Of a stretch of 58,866 nt of DNA, positions 43,779 to 53,443 are shown piece after piece. The notes beneath the pieces are model-generated. The model worked only from the letters and a program-made list of their open reading frames with translations. It was not told the origin of the DNA and searched no databases. The DNA is from Desulfovibrionaceae bacterium. Its GTDB lineage: Bacteria; Desulfobacterota; Desulfovibrionia; Desulfovibrionales; Desulfovibrionaceae. Where the stretch lies: positions 1-58,866 of the forward strand of contig JAVHLG010000017.1 of the NCBI GenBank assembly GCA_031082225.1, read 5' to 3'. How positions within the stretch are numbered: position 1 is the stretch's first letter; the number at the start of each line of letters is the position of its first letter. The translations under genes and the position numbers were made by a program.

Positions 43779-46199
43779 CTATTCCGCCAGAATCCGAAGT
43801 TTTCCGGCCAGTTCCGCCAGCTCCCCCACGGCGTCGGAGGATTCCACCATGCCCTCGGCGGTCTCGGCCGAGATGCGGCTGACCTCGTCCATGGCCGCGC
43901 TGACGTGCTCGCTGGCCGCCGACTGTTCCTCGGCCGAGGCCGCAATGGAGCGTACCTGGTCGGCCGTGGCCGTGACCAGTTCCACGATGTCCGTCAGATA
44001 GCGGCCGGACTGCTGGGCCATGCGCGTGCTCTCGCTGATCTCCCGGGCCGCGTCCTGGGTGGCCTCCATGTTCTCGGCGGCCCCGCGCTGGATGTCGGCC
44101 ACGGCCGTCTCCACCTCCTTGGTGGCGGTCATGGTCTTCTCGGCCAGCTTTCTGACCTCGTCGGCCACCACGGCGAAGCCGCGACCGGCCTCCCCGGCCC
44201 GGGCGGCCTCGATGGCCGCGTTTAGGGCCAAAAGATTGGTCTGGTCGGCGATGTCGCTGATGACCCCGATGATGCGCCCGATGCCCTGGGCCTTCTCCCC
44301 CAGCCCCTCCATCTTGTCTTGCAGGGACAACACCTGCTGCTCCACGGCGGCGATGGAGGCCACGGCCTTTTGCACCACCTGGGCCCCCTCCTCGGCCTTG
44401 GTCCGGGCGCTGGCGGCGTTCTTTGAGGCCTCGGCGGCGTTTCTGGCCACCTCCAGGACGGCGGCGTTCATCTGGCCCATGGCCGTGGCCGTCTCGCCCA
44501 CCCGGCGGCTTTGCCGCTCGGAGCCCTGGCGCACCTCGTCCACCTGTGCGGCGATGCCCTCCAGGGCCTTGGCGATGCGCAGCCCGGCCGCGTTGATCTC
44601 CTCATTGATCCGACTGGTCCGCTCCAGGTTTTCGGCCATGGCCCGCTCGGCCCGCACCATGGCGGTCACGTCCCGGGCCACCTCCACGTAGCCCAGGCTC
44701 TGGCCCGAGGCGTCGCGCATGACCCCGCTGACGGGTTTGACGAACCGGGGCGCGCCCCCCAGGGTGATCTCGACGACACCGGGCTCGTCCCCCCGGGCGT
44801 GGCCATCCCCGCCTGCGGAGGCCTTGCCGGCGGCGCAGGCGGCCGCGTCGCACAGGACCGCCGGGAAGGCGTCCCGGCAGGCCGCGCCAGCGAGTTTCTC
44901 CTGGCTTTTCCCGGCCAGGAGCGCGGCCCGGGAGTTGGCGGCTATAATTCGCATGTCGCCATCCACGGCGAAAATCGGGTCGTCCACGGCGTTTAACATG
45001 TTCACGTAGTTGGCGTTGATCCTGGCGGCCTGGTCGTTGGCGTCGAGGATGGCGTTGAAGGCCCGGCCCAGGCGGCCCACTTCGTCGCGGCCCTCGGCCA
45101 GACGCAGGGAATGGTCTCCGGCGGCGATGCGCCGCGCGGCCTCCTCGGCCCGGCGCAAGGGACGCGTGACCACCCGGCTGGCCAGAAGGGCCAGCACGAT
45201 GCCCACGGCCACGGCCACGCCCGCGCTCAAGAAAGCGGCCTGGGTCAGGCGCGGCCCCATGCCGTGGTCCAGATCGGCGGCGTCCACTCCCACGGCCACA
45301 TGCCAGTCCCAGGGCTCGAAATACCGCACCAGGGCCTTTTTGGGGGTCTCGCCGGACACGTAGTCCACAAGCCCGTCTTTCTGGTCCAGGAACTTTTGTC
45401 CGAAGGGAGAGTCCTTGAGGCTTTTACCGGTCAGGTCGGGGTCGTTGCTTTGCAGGATGTCGCCTGCGGAGTTGTAGACAAAGGCGAATCCCTTTCCCGC
45501 CACCCGGGTGGCCTCCAGGGCGGCGCGCAACTGCGGGCTCAGGATGGGGCGGCCCACATAGACCACGGCCATGACCTTGCCCTCGGCGTCCGAGATGGGC
45601 TTATAGGCCGTGACGTACCAGTCGCCCACCACGAAGGCCCGGCCCCGGTAGGTCTCGCCGCGCAGGCAGGCCTGATACACCGGGCTTGAGGCGTCGATGT
45701 AGGTCCCCACGGCCCGCTCCCCGTCGGGGCGGCGCACGTTGGTGGACACCCGCACCATCTTTCCGGGGAGCACCTGGAAGATGGTGGCCGTGCCGCCGAC
45801 CATCTTCTGCATCTGGTCCACGATCTCGAAGTTCCCGGTGATGTCCTGATAGCCTGCGGTGAGCTTGGGCACATGGGCCTTTTCCCTGGCCCCGGTGGTC
45901 TGGTTGACGATCTCCATGGTCACGGGACGGGTGCGGTCCTCCTCCACCTGGCCGAAACGGGCCATTTCCATGAACAGCAGTTCCAGGTCGGCGTTGACCT
46001 TTTCCTGGGTGATGGCGTCCTGCATCCTGACGGCGGACATGACGTCGGCGCTCACGGTGGCGAGAAACGTCTCGCCCATCTCGGTCAGGGCCGGGATGAC
46101 CCGCCACTGGTTGATGCCGCCCATGATGGCCGTGGACACAAGGGCCAGGACAATGCCGCCGAGGATGATTTTAACGGTGAGAGTCAGGGAACGGAACAT
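43779..46199 (-). CDS. Methyl-accepting chemotaxis protein (Cache-HAMP-PAS-MCP)
   Basis: An 806-residue transmembrane receptor with GGAGG before the ATG. The first span is [21 protein letters not shown] periplasmic Cache-like domain (about 40-305) includes [20 protein letters not shown] and [20 protein letters not shown]. Then come the second span ([20 protein letters not shown]) and HAMP. A PAS segment carries a Cys-rich loop ([12 protein letters not shown]) as in other deltaproteobacterial receptors. The signalling hairpin tip is [20 protein letters not shown] and [20 protein letters not shown]. Periplasmic ligand unknown; output through CheW/CheA. Confidence 0.93.
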   Translation of the reverse strand: MFRSLTLTVKIILGGIVLALVSTAIMGGINQWRVIPALTEMGETFLATVSADVMSAVRMQDAITQEKVNADLELLFMEMARFGQVEEDRTRPVTMEIVNQTTGAREKAHVPKLTAGYQDITGNFEIVDQMQKMVGGTATIFQVLPGKMVRVSTNVRRPDGERAVGTYIDASSPVYQACLRGETYRGRAFVVGDWYVTAYKPISDAEGKVMAVVYVGRPILSPQLRAALEATRVAGKGFAFVYNSAGDILQSNDPDLTGKSLKDSPFGQKFLDQKDGLVDYVSGETPKKALVRYFEPWDWHVAVGVDAADLDHGMGPRLTQAAFLSAGVAVAVGIVLALLASRVVTRPLRRAEEAARRIAAGDHSLRLAEGRDEVGRLGRAFNAILDANDQAARINANYVNMLNAVDDPIFAVDGDMRIIAANSRAALLAGKSQEKLAGAACRDAFPAVLCDAAACAAGKASAGGDGHARGDEPGVVEITLGGAPRFVKPVSGVMRDASGQSLGYVEVARDVTAMVRAERAMAENLERTSRINEEINAAGLRIAKALEGIAAQVDEVRQGSERQSRRVGETATAMGQMNAAVLEVARNAAEASKNAASARTKAEEGAQVVQKAVASIAAVEQQVLSLQDKMEGLGEKAQGIGRIIGVISDIADQTNLLALNAAIEAARAGEAGRGFAVVADEVRKLAEKTMTATKEVETAVADIQRGAAENMEATQDAAREISESTRMAQQSGRYLTDIVELVTATADQVRSIAASAEEQSAASEHVSAAMDEVSRISAETAEGMVESSDAVGELAELAGKLRILAE

Positions 46200-46270
46200 G
46201 CGAGCCTCCGGGGGAAAAGTCGTGCCGGACGAAAGACGCCCGCAGCGTCAAACAGACCGTGCCGGGGTTC

Positions 46271-46299
46271 CTATCCTACGAGGAAGGGAAATCTGTCAA
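46271..46299 (-). promoter_or_regulatory. Possible promoter for the chemotaxis receptor gene
   Basis: On the minus strand a perfect TTGACA (46299-46294) is followed by TAGGAT with a 15-base spacer or GGATAG with 17. It is about 75 bases before the start codon. Confidence 0.4.
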
Positions 46300-46361
46300 A
46301 TCATGCCCGGGAGAATGCACATTTTCGTGAAGCGGCAGGGGCGGACGGATCGTCAAAACGG

Positions 46362-47786
46362 CTATCGGCAGTTCAAACGGCTGGCAACCTCGGCGGCGGG
46401 GACATCCTTGACCATGGCCTCCACGCCCTCGCGGGCGACGAAGGAACGTCTGGCCTCCGTGGCCCGGCCCTGATCCGGGAAACGGCCCACGATCACCCGG
46501 TAGCGTCGCCTGCTCCCGGCCCCCTCTTCCAGGACGCAGCCCGGATAGCCCTTGGCCCGGTAGCGCGCGGCCTCGGCGGCGGCATTGTCCCTGACGGAAA
46601 AAAGCCCGGTCTGGAGCAGATAGAGCATGCCATTGGCCTTGGCTGTCTCCTTGGCCGGGGCCTTGGCTGTCTCCTTGGTTGTCTCCTTGGCCGTTTCCTT
46701 GGCCGTTTCCTTGGCCGGGGCCTTCTCGGGGGCCTTCAGGCCCTGTTCCGGGGACACCGCCTTTTTGCCCTTGTCCGAGTTCTTCTCCGGGACATGGGCC
46801 GGAGCCCTCTCCGGAGCCTTCTCGGGACTTCGGGACGGCTCGGCCGACTCCGCCGTTTCCGGGGCCCCGGGCGCGACAGGGGGGGAGTCCGTGACGGGGC
46901 TTGCGGCAGCGGGCGGCGCATGGCCCCCGGGGGCGGCCCCTGGGGCGGCGGCAGGGGGGCCAGCCGACGCAGGCGCAACGGCTTGCCCGGATACAGCGGC
47001 CTGCCCGGCTTCGGCAGGGTGTTCCGGTACGGCGGGAGTCGCTGGCGCGGCGGCGGCGGGGGAACCGGACGTCAGGGGCGGGGCTTCCCGGGCCGTGACC
47101 AGCGCCTGGGCCAATCCCGGGGCCGGGGCCTGGACCGGGGCCGGGGCCTGGACCGGGGCCGGGGCCTGGACCTGGGCCGGGAGTTGGGCCGGGACCGAAA
47201 GGGACGGCGGCGCGGCGGCGTGGTCGGCCGACGTCCGGGGCTCCCCGCCGACGTGAAAGGTCTGTTCGGCCAGAACCCGGCCGTCCTCGGACAGGGTCAG
47301 CCGCCAGGGGCCGGGCACAGCCTCCCATCCGTAGACGAAGGACGCCACGGCCTGGGCCTTTTCCCCGACCACGGCCGGAACGAACCAGCGCTGGGCCACG
47401 GCGGCGTCCCCCGGCGGGACAAGACCGGCCTCGATCACCACCGGCCCGCCCATCGGCTTTCCCTGGACCTCGAAGACCACGCCGAATCGCACGCCGGGTT
47501 CGGCGGCCACGTCCGGGCCCTCCCGGCTCAGGCGATACCGGCTGCCCTTCGGGGTGGCGTCCTGGGGCGGCGCGGAGGTAAAAACGCCGACCTGCCCGAT
47601 GGCGACGCCGGTCACGGCCGGGGCCTCGGCGCAGGGCGCCGGGCTGGCCGCAGCAAGGCACACGGCCAGGCAGGCCGTCAGGACGAAAAGAACCCCCCGC
47701 CCGGCGAGGCGCAGGCGCCAGGGGGCATGGGCCTTCCCTGCCGCGCCGGGCAGGGAGGAGGGAACACTGGGCCGTGGGCCGGTCAT
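46362..47786 (-). CDS. DUF3859 and SPOR domain protein with low-complexity linker
   Basis: A 474-residue protein. The N-terminus holds a membrane or signal segment (LRLAGRGVLFVLTACLAVCL, about 25-50). A DUF3859-like domain follows (about 57-170: RFGVVFEVQGKPMGGPVVIE, VYGWEAVPGPWRLTL, AEQTFHV). A long Pro/Ala and Lys/Glu linker with VQAPAP and KETA repeats (about 180-390) leads to a C-terminal SPOR domain (LYLLQTGLFSVRDNAAAEAA, YRVIVGRFPDQGRA), which binds denuded septal peptidoglycan. Its ATG overlaps the upstream TPR gene stop (ATGA). Probably an envelope protein localised to division or growth sites. Confidence 0.8.
   Translation of the reverse strand: MTGPRPSVPSSLPGAAGKAHAPWRLRLAGRGVLFVLTACLAVCLAAASPAPCAEAPAVTGVAIGQVGVFTSAPPQDATPKGSRYRLSREGPDVAAEPGVRFGVVFEVQGKPMGGPVVIEAGLVPPGDAAVAQRWFVPAVVGEKAQAVASFVYGWEAVPGPWRLTLSEDGRVLAEQTFHVGGEPRTSADHAAAPPSLSVPAQLPAQVQAPAPVQAPAPVQAPAPGLAQALVTAREAPPLTSGSPAAAAPATPAVPEHPAEAGQAAVSGQAVAPASAGPPAAAPGAAPGGHAPPAAASPVTDSPPVAPGAPETAESAEPSRSPEKAPERAPAHVPEKNSDKGKKAVSPEQGLKAPEKAPAKETAKETAKETTKETAKAPAKETAKANGMLYLLQTGLFSVRDNAAAEAARYRAKGYPGCVLEEGAGSRRRYRVIVGRFPDQGRATEARRSFVAREGVEAMVKDVPAAEVASRLNCR
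46639..46730 (-). repeat. Coding tandem repeats (KETA units) in the SPOR protein
   Basis: Degenerate 12-base units of the type GTTTCCTTGGCC repeat across this stretch and encode K-E-T-A/T units on the minus strand. Confidence 0.6.
47119..47172 (-). repeat. Three perfect 18-base coding repeats in the SPOR protein
   Basis: The unit GGGGCCGGGGCCTGGACC occurs three times without change and encodes repeated VQAPAP on the minus strand. Such repeats can vary in number by slippage. Confidence 0.85.
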
Positions 47787-48592
47787 TCCACCGCTTCAGT
47801 CTTTTTTTTGGCCATGGCCGACAACTTCCTGGCCAGACCCAGGTTGGGGTCCAGGGCCAGGGCCTTGTCCGCCGCCTCGGCCACCTCGGGCCATTTTTCC
47901 AGTTTGGCCAAAACCAGGGCCAGGTTGGCCAAAAGCAGGGACTGGTCCCCGGTCTTGCGGTGCACCTCGCGCAACATCTTCTCTCCGGTCTCGAAGTCGC
48001 CCATGCCCACCAGGGCGGTCATGAGAAAGTCATAGGCCCGGGAATTTTCAGGGTATTCCTCGATGGCCCGCTTGACGTATTCCAGCGAGGCCTTGTGGTG
48101 CCCGGCCTCGAGCAGTTTCCCGGCCACCAGGGGAAAAAGCCCCTTTTCGTCCACGAACTCCTCCACGGCGGACCGGAAGTTGCGTTGCGCCTCCAAAAGA
48201 TTGTTCTCGGCCAGATACTTCTGCCCCTTGATGACGAACTGGTCGATGCGCAGCTTGCGGGCGCGCATGCCCTCCAGGGTCTCCCGCTGGATCGCCTCCT
48301 CCACCTTGATGTGCAAGGCGGCCACATACCCTGCCAGCTTCTGCTCCTGGCCCTTGACGTAGGGCAGGCCCTTGGGGGCGATGGCGGCCACGTGGGGCAG
48401 ACGGGACAGGCAGGAGAACACCTCGCGGAAAAGCCCCTCAATGGTGATGCGCTCCGGGCCGAAGGGCTTGACCGCGACAAAGGCCTGAAGCGACCGCCCC
48501 AGGCAGAAAAGCACCCGCAGTTCGTCGTTTTTGGCATAGGCCGCCTTGGCCCGGGCCAGGTCTTCCCGAATGGTCTTCCCGGAAGGTTTCAT
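47783..48592 (-). CDS. TPR-repeat protein
   Basis: A 269-residue soluble protein with AAAGGAAA before the ATG. The N-terminal half is helical (REDLARAKAAYAKNDELRVL). The C-terminal half has TPR units (LLEAGHHKASLEYVKRAIEE, ALVGMGDFETGEKMLREVHR, LEKWPEVAEAADKALALDPN). No catalytic motif. It is translationally coupled to the DUF3859-SPOR gene, so an envelope-assembly scaffold role is plausible but unproven. Confidence 0.75.
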   Translation of the reverse strand: MKPSGKTIREDLARAKAAYAKNDELRVLFCLGRSLQAFVAVKPFGPERITIEGLFREVFSCLSRLPHVAAIAPKGLPYVKGQEQKLAGYVAALHIKVEEAIQRETLEGMRARKLRIDQFVIKGQKYLAENNLLEAQRNFRSAVEEFVDEKGLFPLVAGKLLEAGHHKASLEYVKRAIEEYPENSRAYDFLMTALVGMGDFETGEKMLREVHRKTGDQSLLLANLALVLAKLEKWPEVAEAADKALALDPNLGLARKLSAMAKKKTEAVE

Positions 48593-48680
48593 GCACGTTT
48601 CCTTTGGGTCCGGCCGACGTGCCGCAGGTCGCCAAGGCGTCTCCCCGACGCAATCGGGGCGATCCTGCGGCCCGGGTCCG

Positions 48681-51344
48681 TCAATGGGCCAGGGCCCAGG
48701 TTTCCCCCACGCCGGTGTCCACGGTCAGGGGCGTGGCCAGACGCACCACGTTGGACATGAGCCCGGCCAGGCGTTCCCCGACCCGGTTCGCGGTTGCGGC
48801 CGGGGCCTCCATGATCAGTTCGTCATGGACCTGCAGGATCAGCCGCGCCCGAAGGGAGGCCAGTTCCCTGTCGGCGTCGGCGGCCAGCATGGCCATCTTG
48901 ATGATGTCCGCCGCACTGCCCTGGACCACGGTGTTGATGGCCTGACGCCTGGCCTGGGCCTGCAGTTGGGGATTTTTCGATTCGATGTCCGGCAAAAGCC
49001 TGCGCCGTCCGGCCATGGTCACCACGTATCCCCGCTGGCGGGCCTCGTCCACGGTGGCCTCGTAGAAGGTGGCCAGTCCGCCCAGCTTTTCGAAATACCG
49101 GGCGATGAAATCCTTAGCCCGGTCCAGGGAGATGCCAAGCTCCCGGGAGAGCTTTTGCGGCCCCATGCCGTAGAGCAGGCCGAAATTGATGGTCTTGGCC
49201 CCCCGGCGCTCGTCCGGGCTCACGTCGGCGGGATCCTTGTCGAACAAAAGCGCTGCGGTGCGGGCGTGGATGTCCTGGTTCTCTGCAAAGGCCGCAACCA
49301 GGGTGGCGTCCTGGGACAGGTGGGCCAGAACCCGCAGTTCGATCTGGGAATAATCCGAGGCCACCAGGAGGTTCCCGGCCCCGGCCCGGAAGCAGGCCCG
49401 CATCCTGCGGCCCATGTCGCCCCGGATGGGAATGTTTTGCAGGTTGGGGTTGGAGCTGGACAGCCGCCCCGTGGCCGTGGCCGTCTGGTTGAAGGTGGTG
49501 TGCAGGCGGCCGTCCGCGGACACCATCCGGGGCAGGGGCTCCAGGTAGGTGGAGCGCAGTTTTTCCAGCTTGCGGTATTTAAGGATCTTGTCCGCCAGGG
49601 GATGGCTCCCGGCCAGCCGCTCCAGCACCTCCGACGAGGTGGACACGGCCCCGCCCGGGGTCTTGCCCTGGCGTTTGAGCTTCAAGTCGCCGAAGAGCAC
49701 CTCGGCCAGCTGCTGGCTGGAGCGCAGGTTGAAGACCCGCCCGGCCAGGGCGTGGATCTCCCCGGTCAGGCGGGCCAGGCCCTGGCTGACCTCGTCCAGG
49801 AAGGCCGCAAAGGCCTCCTGGTCGATGCCGATTCCGGCCCGCTGCATGCGCAACAGCACCAGGGACAGGGGCTTTTCCAGTTTCTCCACCAGGGTGGACA
49901 GACCGGCGGCCGCAAGTCGCGGCCCAAGGGCGACGGCCAAGGCCGCCGCCAGCCGGCCGTCCTCGCCCGGGCCAAAGGCCCCGGCATCGAAACCCGGGTC
50001 GGCGAACAGGCTGTCCTTCAGGCGCTCCCACGAATAGTTGCGGGCCTCGGGTTGCAAAAGATAGGCCCCAAGCCCCAGGTCGCACCATACCCGCAGGGGC
50101 ACGGTCTCAAAGACCGGGTGGGCCTCGACCAGTTCCTTGAGCGACGGCACGGCCACGTTCCCGGCCATGACCAGCCGCCCGGCCAGGGCCGCCTCCTCCG
50201 GGGCGCCGGGTTTGGCCCGCACCCGGTATTCGGCGTCCGGATAGCCCACGGCGAAGCCCCCGGGCACGGGAACCAGGCCCACGGCGAGCCCTGCCGGATC
50301 AGGCAGTTCGCGCGGCGAAATCTCGGGAAAGGACGCGGCCGCCGGGTCCGGTCCACGCGCCACCGCCGGGCCGCTAAGCAGGGAAAGCTGCTGCGGACCG
50401 GCCCCCCCGCTGCGGCCGGGCCGCTCCCCGGAGCAACAACCGCCCCCGTTTCCCGCAGGGATCAGGGCGGCGGCCGCCTCCCGGGCCAGGGACCGGAATT
50501 CGAACTCCTCCAGAAACCGCGTCACCCGCACCGCGTCGGCAGGCCGCACGGCATAGGCGGCCAGCCCGGCCTCGGCCAGAAGATCCGTGCGCAGCCTGGT
50601 CAGCTCGCGAAACAGGAAGGCCTCGTCCAGGCGGCCGTCGAGCTTTTTTTGGGCCGCCGCAGGCAGGTCGTCCAGGTGGTCGCGGACGGCCTCCAGGGTG
50701 GGATGCTGCCGCAGGATGGCCAGCGCCGTCTTGGGACCGATGCCTGGGACCCCCGGGATGTTGTCGCTGGAGTCGCCGGTCAGGGCCTGGAGATCCGGCC
50801 AGGAGGCCGGGGCGATGCCGTATTCCTTCTGAAAATCGGCCACGGTGAGGGTCCGCTCGGTCTTGCCGCCCGGATCCCACAGGCTCACGCCGTCATCCAG
50901 GCATTGGCGCAGATCCTTGTCCGAGGCCAGGATGACCACGGGAACGCGCCCCTTGAAGCGCGCGGCCAGGGAGGCGATGTAGTCGTCGGCCTCGAAGCCG
51001 TCGCCCACCAGGACGGGCAGACCCAGGAGCTCCACCCCGCGCAACAGGGGCTCGATCTGGGCCGCCAGGGGCTCGGGCATGGCCACCCGGTTGGCCTTGT
51101 AGGGCTGGTACAGCTCGTGGCGGAAGTTCTTGCCCTTGCCGTCGAGCAGAAACAGGGCGTGGGCCGGTTTTTTGTCGCGCAAAAACTTCAGCAGGATGCG
51201 CATGACGATAAAAAGCGCATTGGTGGGAAAGCCGTCGGAACGGGCCAGATCGCCATAGGCGTAATAGCCGCGAAACAGATAGGAGCTGCCGTCGATGAGA
51301 TACAGGGTGTCGGCGGCGGGGTCCATGGCGTCCCTTGGGGGCAT
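48681..51344 (-). CDS. polA: DNA polymerase I
   Basis: An 887-residue enzyme with AAGGAG before ATG 51344 (a second ATG six codons later is possible). The 5'-3' exonuclease at about 10-300 has YLIDGSSYLFRGYYA, LFLLDGKGKNFRHELY, GDGFEADDYIA and GDSSDNIPGVPGIGPKTA. A middle 3'-5' exonuclease-like segment (about 330-500) lacks the DxE motif. Polymerase motifs are intact: A VASDYSQIELRVLAHLS, B RRGAKTINFGLLYGM, C LQVHDELI. It fills gaps in repair and removes Okazaki primers; proofreading is probably lost. An unusual Gly/Ser/Ala-rich insert with CCSGE lies near 300-320. Confidence 0.95.
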   Translation of the reverse strand: MPPRDAMDPAADTLYLIDGSSYLFRGYYAYGDLARSDGFPTNALFIVMRILLKFLRDKKPAHALFLLDGKGKNFRHELYQPYKANRVAMPEPLAAQIEPLLRGVELLGLPVLVGDGFEADDYIASLAARFKGRVPVVILASDKDLRQCLDDGVSLWDPGGKTERTLTVADFQKEYGIAPASWPDLQALTGDSSDNIPGVPGIGPKTALAILRQHPTLEAVRDHLDDLPAAAQKKLDGRLDEAFLFRELTRLRTDLLAEAGLAAYAVRPADAVRVTRFLEEFEFRSLAREAAAALIPAGNGGGCCSGERPGRSGGAGPQQLSLLSGPAVARGPDPAAASFPEISPRELPDPAGLAVGLVPVPGGFAVGYPDAEYRVRAKPGAPEEAALAGRLVMAGNVAVPSLKELVEAHPVFETVPLRVWCDLGLGAYLLQPEARNYSWERLKDSLFADPGFDAGAFGPGEDGRLAAALAVALGPRLAAAGLSTLVEKLEKPLSLVLLRMQRAGIGIDQEAFAAFLDEVSQGLARLTGEIHALAGRVFNLRSSQQLAEVLFGDLKLKRQGKTPGGAVSTSSEVLERLAGSHPLADKILKYRKLEKLRSTYLEPLPRMVSADGRLHTTFNQTATATGRLSSSNPNLQNIPIRGDMGRRMRACFRAGAGNLLVASDYSQIELRVLAHLSQDATLVAAFAENQDIHARTAALLFDKDPADVSPDERRGAKTINFGLLYGMGPQKLSRELGISLDRAKDFIARYFEKLGGLATFYEATVDEARQRGYVVTMAGRRRLLPDIESKNPQLQAQARRQAINTVVQGSAADIIKMAMLAADADRELASLRARLILQVHDELIMEAPAATANRVGERLAGLMSNVVRLATPLTVDTGVGETWALAH

Positions 51345-51654
51345 GACGCGTTCTCCTTGCGGCGCGTTTGCAGCGCGCGTTGCCGCGCCGGGCGCCAGAC
51401 ACGGGTCTTACGACAGGGGAGGCGCCGCTGGCAACCGTGCCGGACGCCAGGCGGGCCGCCCTCCCCGGCCCGCCTGCAGCGCCAATGTTTCAAACGCTGG
51501 CGAAAACTCCCGCCGAAAGCTGGTTTGCGCCATATTTCCAGGTGGTCTTGATTTTTACTTTTCGAAACACTACGGTGATGATCCTTATATACGCTCACAG
51601 CCGGGTCACGACTGCCCGGACGCCGAACATTCCCCACGGAGAAGGATTTTTGCC
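51345..51654. other. Divergent intergenic region between polA and the tolC-like gene
   Basis: The polA side is GC-rich. Near tolC, 51540-51600 is AT-richer (TTGATTTTTACTTTTC, TTATATACG) and probably holds the promoter, but no -35/-10 pair has good spacing. No RNA gene or frame is supported. Confidence 0.4.
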
Positions 51655-53253
51655 ATGAGATCCCTGACGCGCAAAACGGCTGTCGCCGTAACGACCCTGG
51701 CCCTGTTCCTCCTCGCCCTCCCTTTTTCCGGGACGGCCCAGGATACGACCGCCGGTCGTGTGCAAGACCGCTACGCGCAACCGGCCGGCGAGACCGCCCC
51801 GGCCGGCGTGTCGCCCGACGCCCTGGAGAAAAAGATCGAGAGCGTGCCCACCCCGGCCTTTGTCAAGCAGGGCGAGGAGTATCAAAAGGAGCTGGCCAAG
51901 GAGTTTCCGACCCCTCCCGCGCCCGACGGCCCCCTGGATCTTGAGAAAAGCGTGCTCCGGGGGCTGGCCGCCAACCCGCAGATGCAGTCCGCCCGGGCCC
52001 AGATCCTCGGCGCGGAGGAAGGCCGCCGCCAGGCCCTGGCCAACTTCGGTCCCGTGGGCACCGTGTCCTACGGCTACCAGCGCACCGACGGTCGGATATG
52101 GTCCCCCTCGGCCCAGGCCAACATCGGCACCAGCCTCGCCAACAAGACATACGGGACGAGCCTCGGCACCAGTGAAGACATGAACCAGAGCCTGGGTTAC
52201 TGGCAAAACCTGTATACCCTGCAGCTCAACGTCACCCAGCCGCTTTTTACGGGCTTCAAGCTCTTAAGCAGCTACCAGCGGGCCGCCCTGGCCAAGGATC
52301 AGGCCCAGTCCCAGCTCTCCAACACCGAACTGACCCTGATCAAATCCGTGCAGCGGGCCTTTCTGGCCCTGCTCAAGGCCCGCTCCGACGTCAAGAGCAA
52401 TCAGGATTCCGTGGCCCGGCTGCAGTCCCAGTACAAGGTCACCCAGGCCTTCTACGACGTGGGCCTCAAGCCCCGCCTGGACGTGCTCCAGGCCGAGGCC
52501 GAGTTGGCCACGGCCGAGCAGAACCTGCTCAAGGCCCAGAACTCCGTCCTGACCCAGACCGCCCAGCTCAACTCCCTGCTCAACCTGCCCCTGTCCCAGG
52601 ACACCTCCTATGTGGGCGAACTGGCCTACGAACCCTTCACCATGACCATCGAAAAATGCCTGGACACGGCCTACACCACGCGTCCCGACCTCTACATCGC
52701 GGTCAAAAGCGTGCAGATCGCCGAAAAGGACGCCAAGGTGGCGGCCAGCCCCCTGTATCCCCAGGTCCAGGCCCAGTTCGGCTACGCCCGCAAAGGCGAC
52801 ACCCCGGGCATGGACAACAAGCGCAAGACCAGCAGCGTGGTGCCCGAGGCCACCACCGTGGGCGTGACCGCCAACTGGCAGGTGTGGGACTGGGGATCCA
52901 CCTATTTCGGCTACAGCCAGGCCCGGGACACGGTCAAGAAGCTCCAGGCCGACCTGGCCAGGATGCGCCTGGACGTGGGCTATGAGGTCAAGACCTATCA
53001 CCTGAACATCCAGGACGCGGCCAAGCGCATCTCCGTGGCCCGCACCGGACTTGAGGCCGCCCAGGAAGGCTACCGCATGGCCGTGGCCCGCTATCAGGCC
53101 CAGGTGGGCACCAACACCGACGTGTTGGACGCCCAGTCCCGGGTCAGTTCGGCGGAGTTCAACCTGACCCAGGCCCTGTCCGACTACCAAAGCGCCCTGG
53201 CCGACATCTACGTGGCCATGGGCATCAAGAATACGGCGCTCATTCCCAACTAG
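51655..53253 (+). CDS. TolC-like outer-membrane channel protein
   Basis: A 532-residue protein; ATG 51655 follows GAAGGA and opens a signal peptide (MRSLTRKTAVAVTTLALFLL, cleavage near TAQ-DTT). Two outer membrane efflux repeats are visible: about 110-310 (SARAQILGAEEGRRQALANF, LQLNVTQPLFTGF, AEAELATAEQNLLKAQN) and about 340-530 (VGVTANWQVWDWGSTYF, RISVARTGLEAAQEGYR, NTDVLDAQSRVSSAEFNL). It should form a trimeric periplasm-spanning duct for type I secretion or efflux. No ABC or fusion-protein gene is adjacent, so the partners are unknown. A good terminator follows. Confidence 0.9.
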   Translation: MRSLTRKTAVAVTTLALFLLALPFSGTAQDTTAGRVQDRYAQPAGETAPAGVSPDALEKKIESVPTPAFVKQGEEYQKELAKEFPTPPAPDGPLDLEKSVLRGLAANPQMQSARAQILGAEEGRRQALANFGPVGTVSYGYQRTDGRIWSPSAQANIGTSLANKTYGTSLGTSEDMNQSLGYWQNLYTLQLNVTQPLFTGFKLLSSYQRAALAKDQAQSQLSNTELTLIKSVQRAFLALLKARSDVKSNQDSVARLQSQYKVTQAFYDVGLKPRLDVLQAEAELATAEQNLLKAQNSVLTQTAQLNSLLNLPLSQDTSYVGELAYEPFTMTIEKCLDTAYTTRPDLYIAVKSVQIAEKDAKVAASPLYPQVQAQFGYARKGDTPGMDNKRKTSSVVPEATTVGVTANWQVWDWGSTYFGYSQARDTVKKLQADLARMRLDVGYEVKTYHLNIQDAAKRISVARTGLEAAQEGYRMAVARYQAQVGTNTDVLDAQSRVSSAEFNLTQALSDYQSALADIYVAMGIKNTALIPN

Positions 53254-53278
53254 CCTCGCGACATCCCCGGCCAGACAC

Positions 53279-53310
53279 GGCCCGGCCCTTCCCTGGACCG
53301 GGCCTTTTTT
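53279..53310 (+). terminator. Intrinsic terminator of the tolC-like gene
   Basis: GGCCCGG and CCGGGCC pair around a 12-base loop, followed by six T, 26 bases after the stop. Confidence 0.8.
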
Positions 53311-53382
53311 GTTCCCTTCCGTCCGGCGCGGGCCCTTGCGGGCCGCAGCCCTTTGGCCGGGCGCATGGACCCAGCGGCGACA

Positions 53383-53410
53383 TTGACTGCCCGGGGACAA
53401 TTCTTATGTC
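53383..53410 (+). promoter_or_regulatory. Possible promoter for hsp20
   Basis: TTGACT (53383-53388), 16-base spacer, TATGTC (53405-53410), about 33 bases before ATG 53444. No typical sigma-32 or CIRCE element is seen. Confidence 0.4.
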
Positions 53411-53443
53411 TTTGGCAAAATTCAACCACCCATGGAGGCGCTT

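Noticed and set aside
47119-47172. CRISPR-like repeats
   Set aside because: The 18-base units are adjacent without spacers and encode a low-complexity protein linker.
48546-51551. 1001-residue plus-strand frame opposite polA
   Set aside because: polA motifs on the minus strand are unmistakable; this frame is a by-product of high GC.
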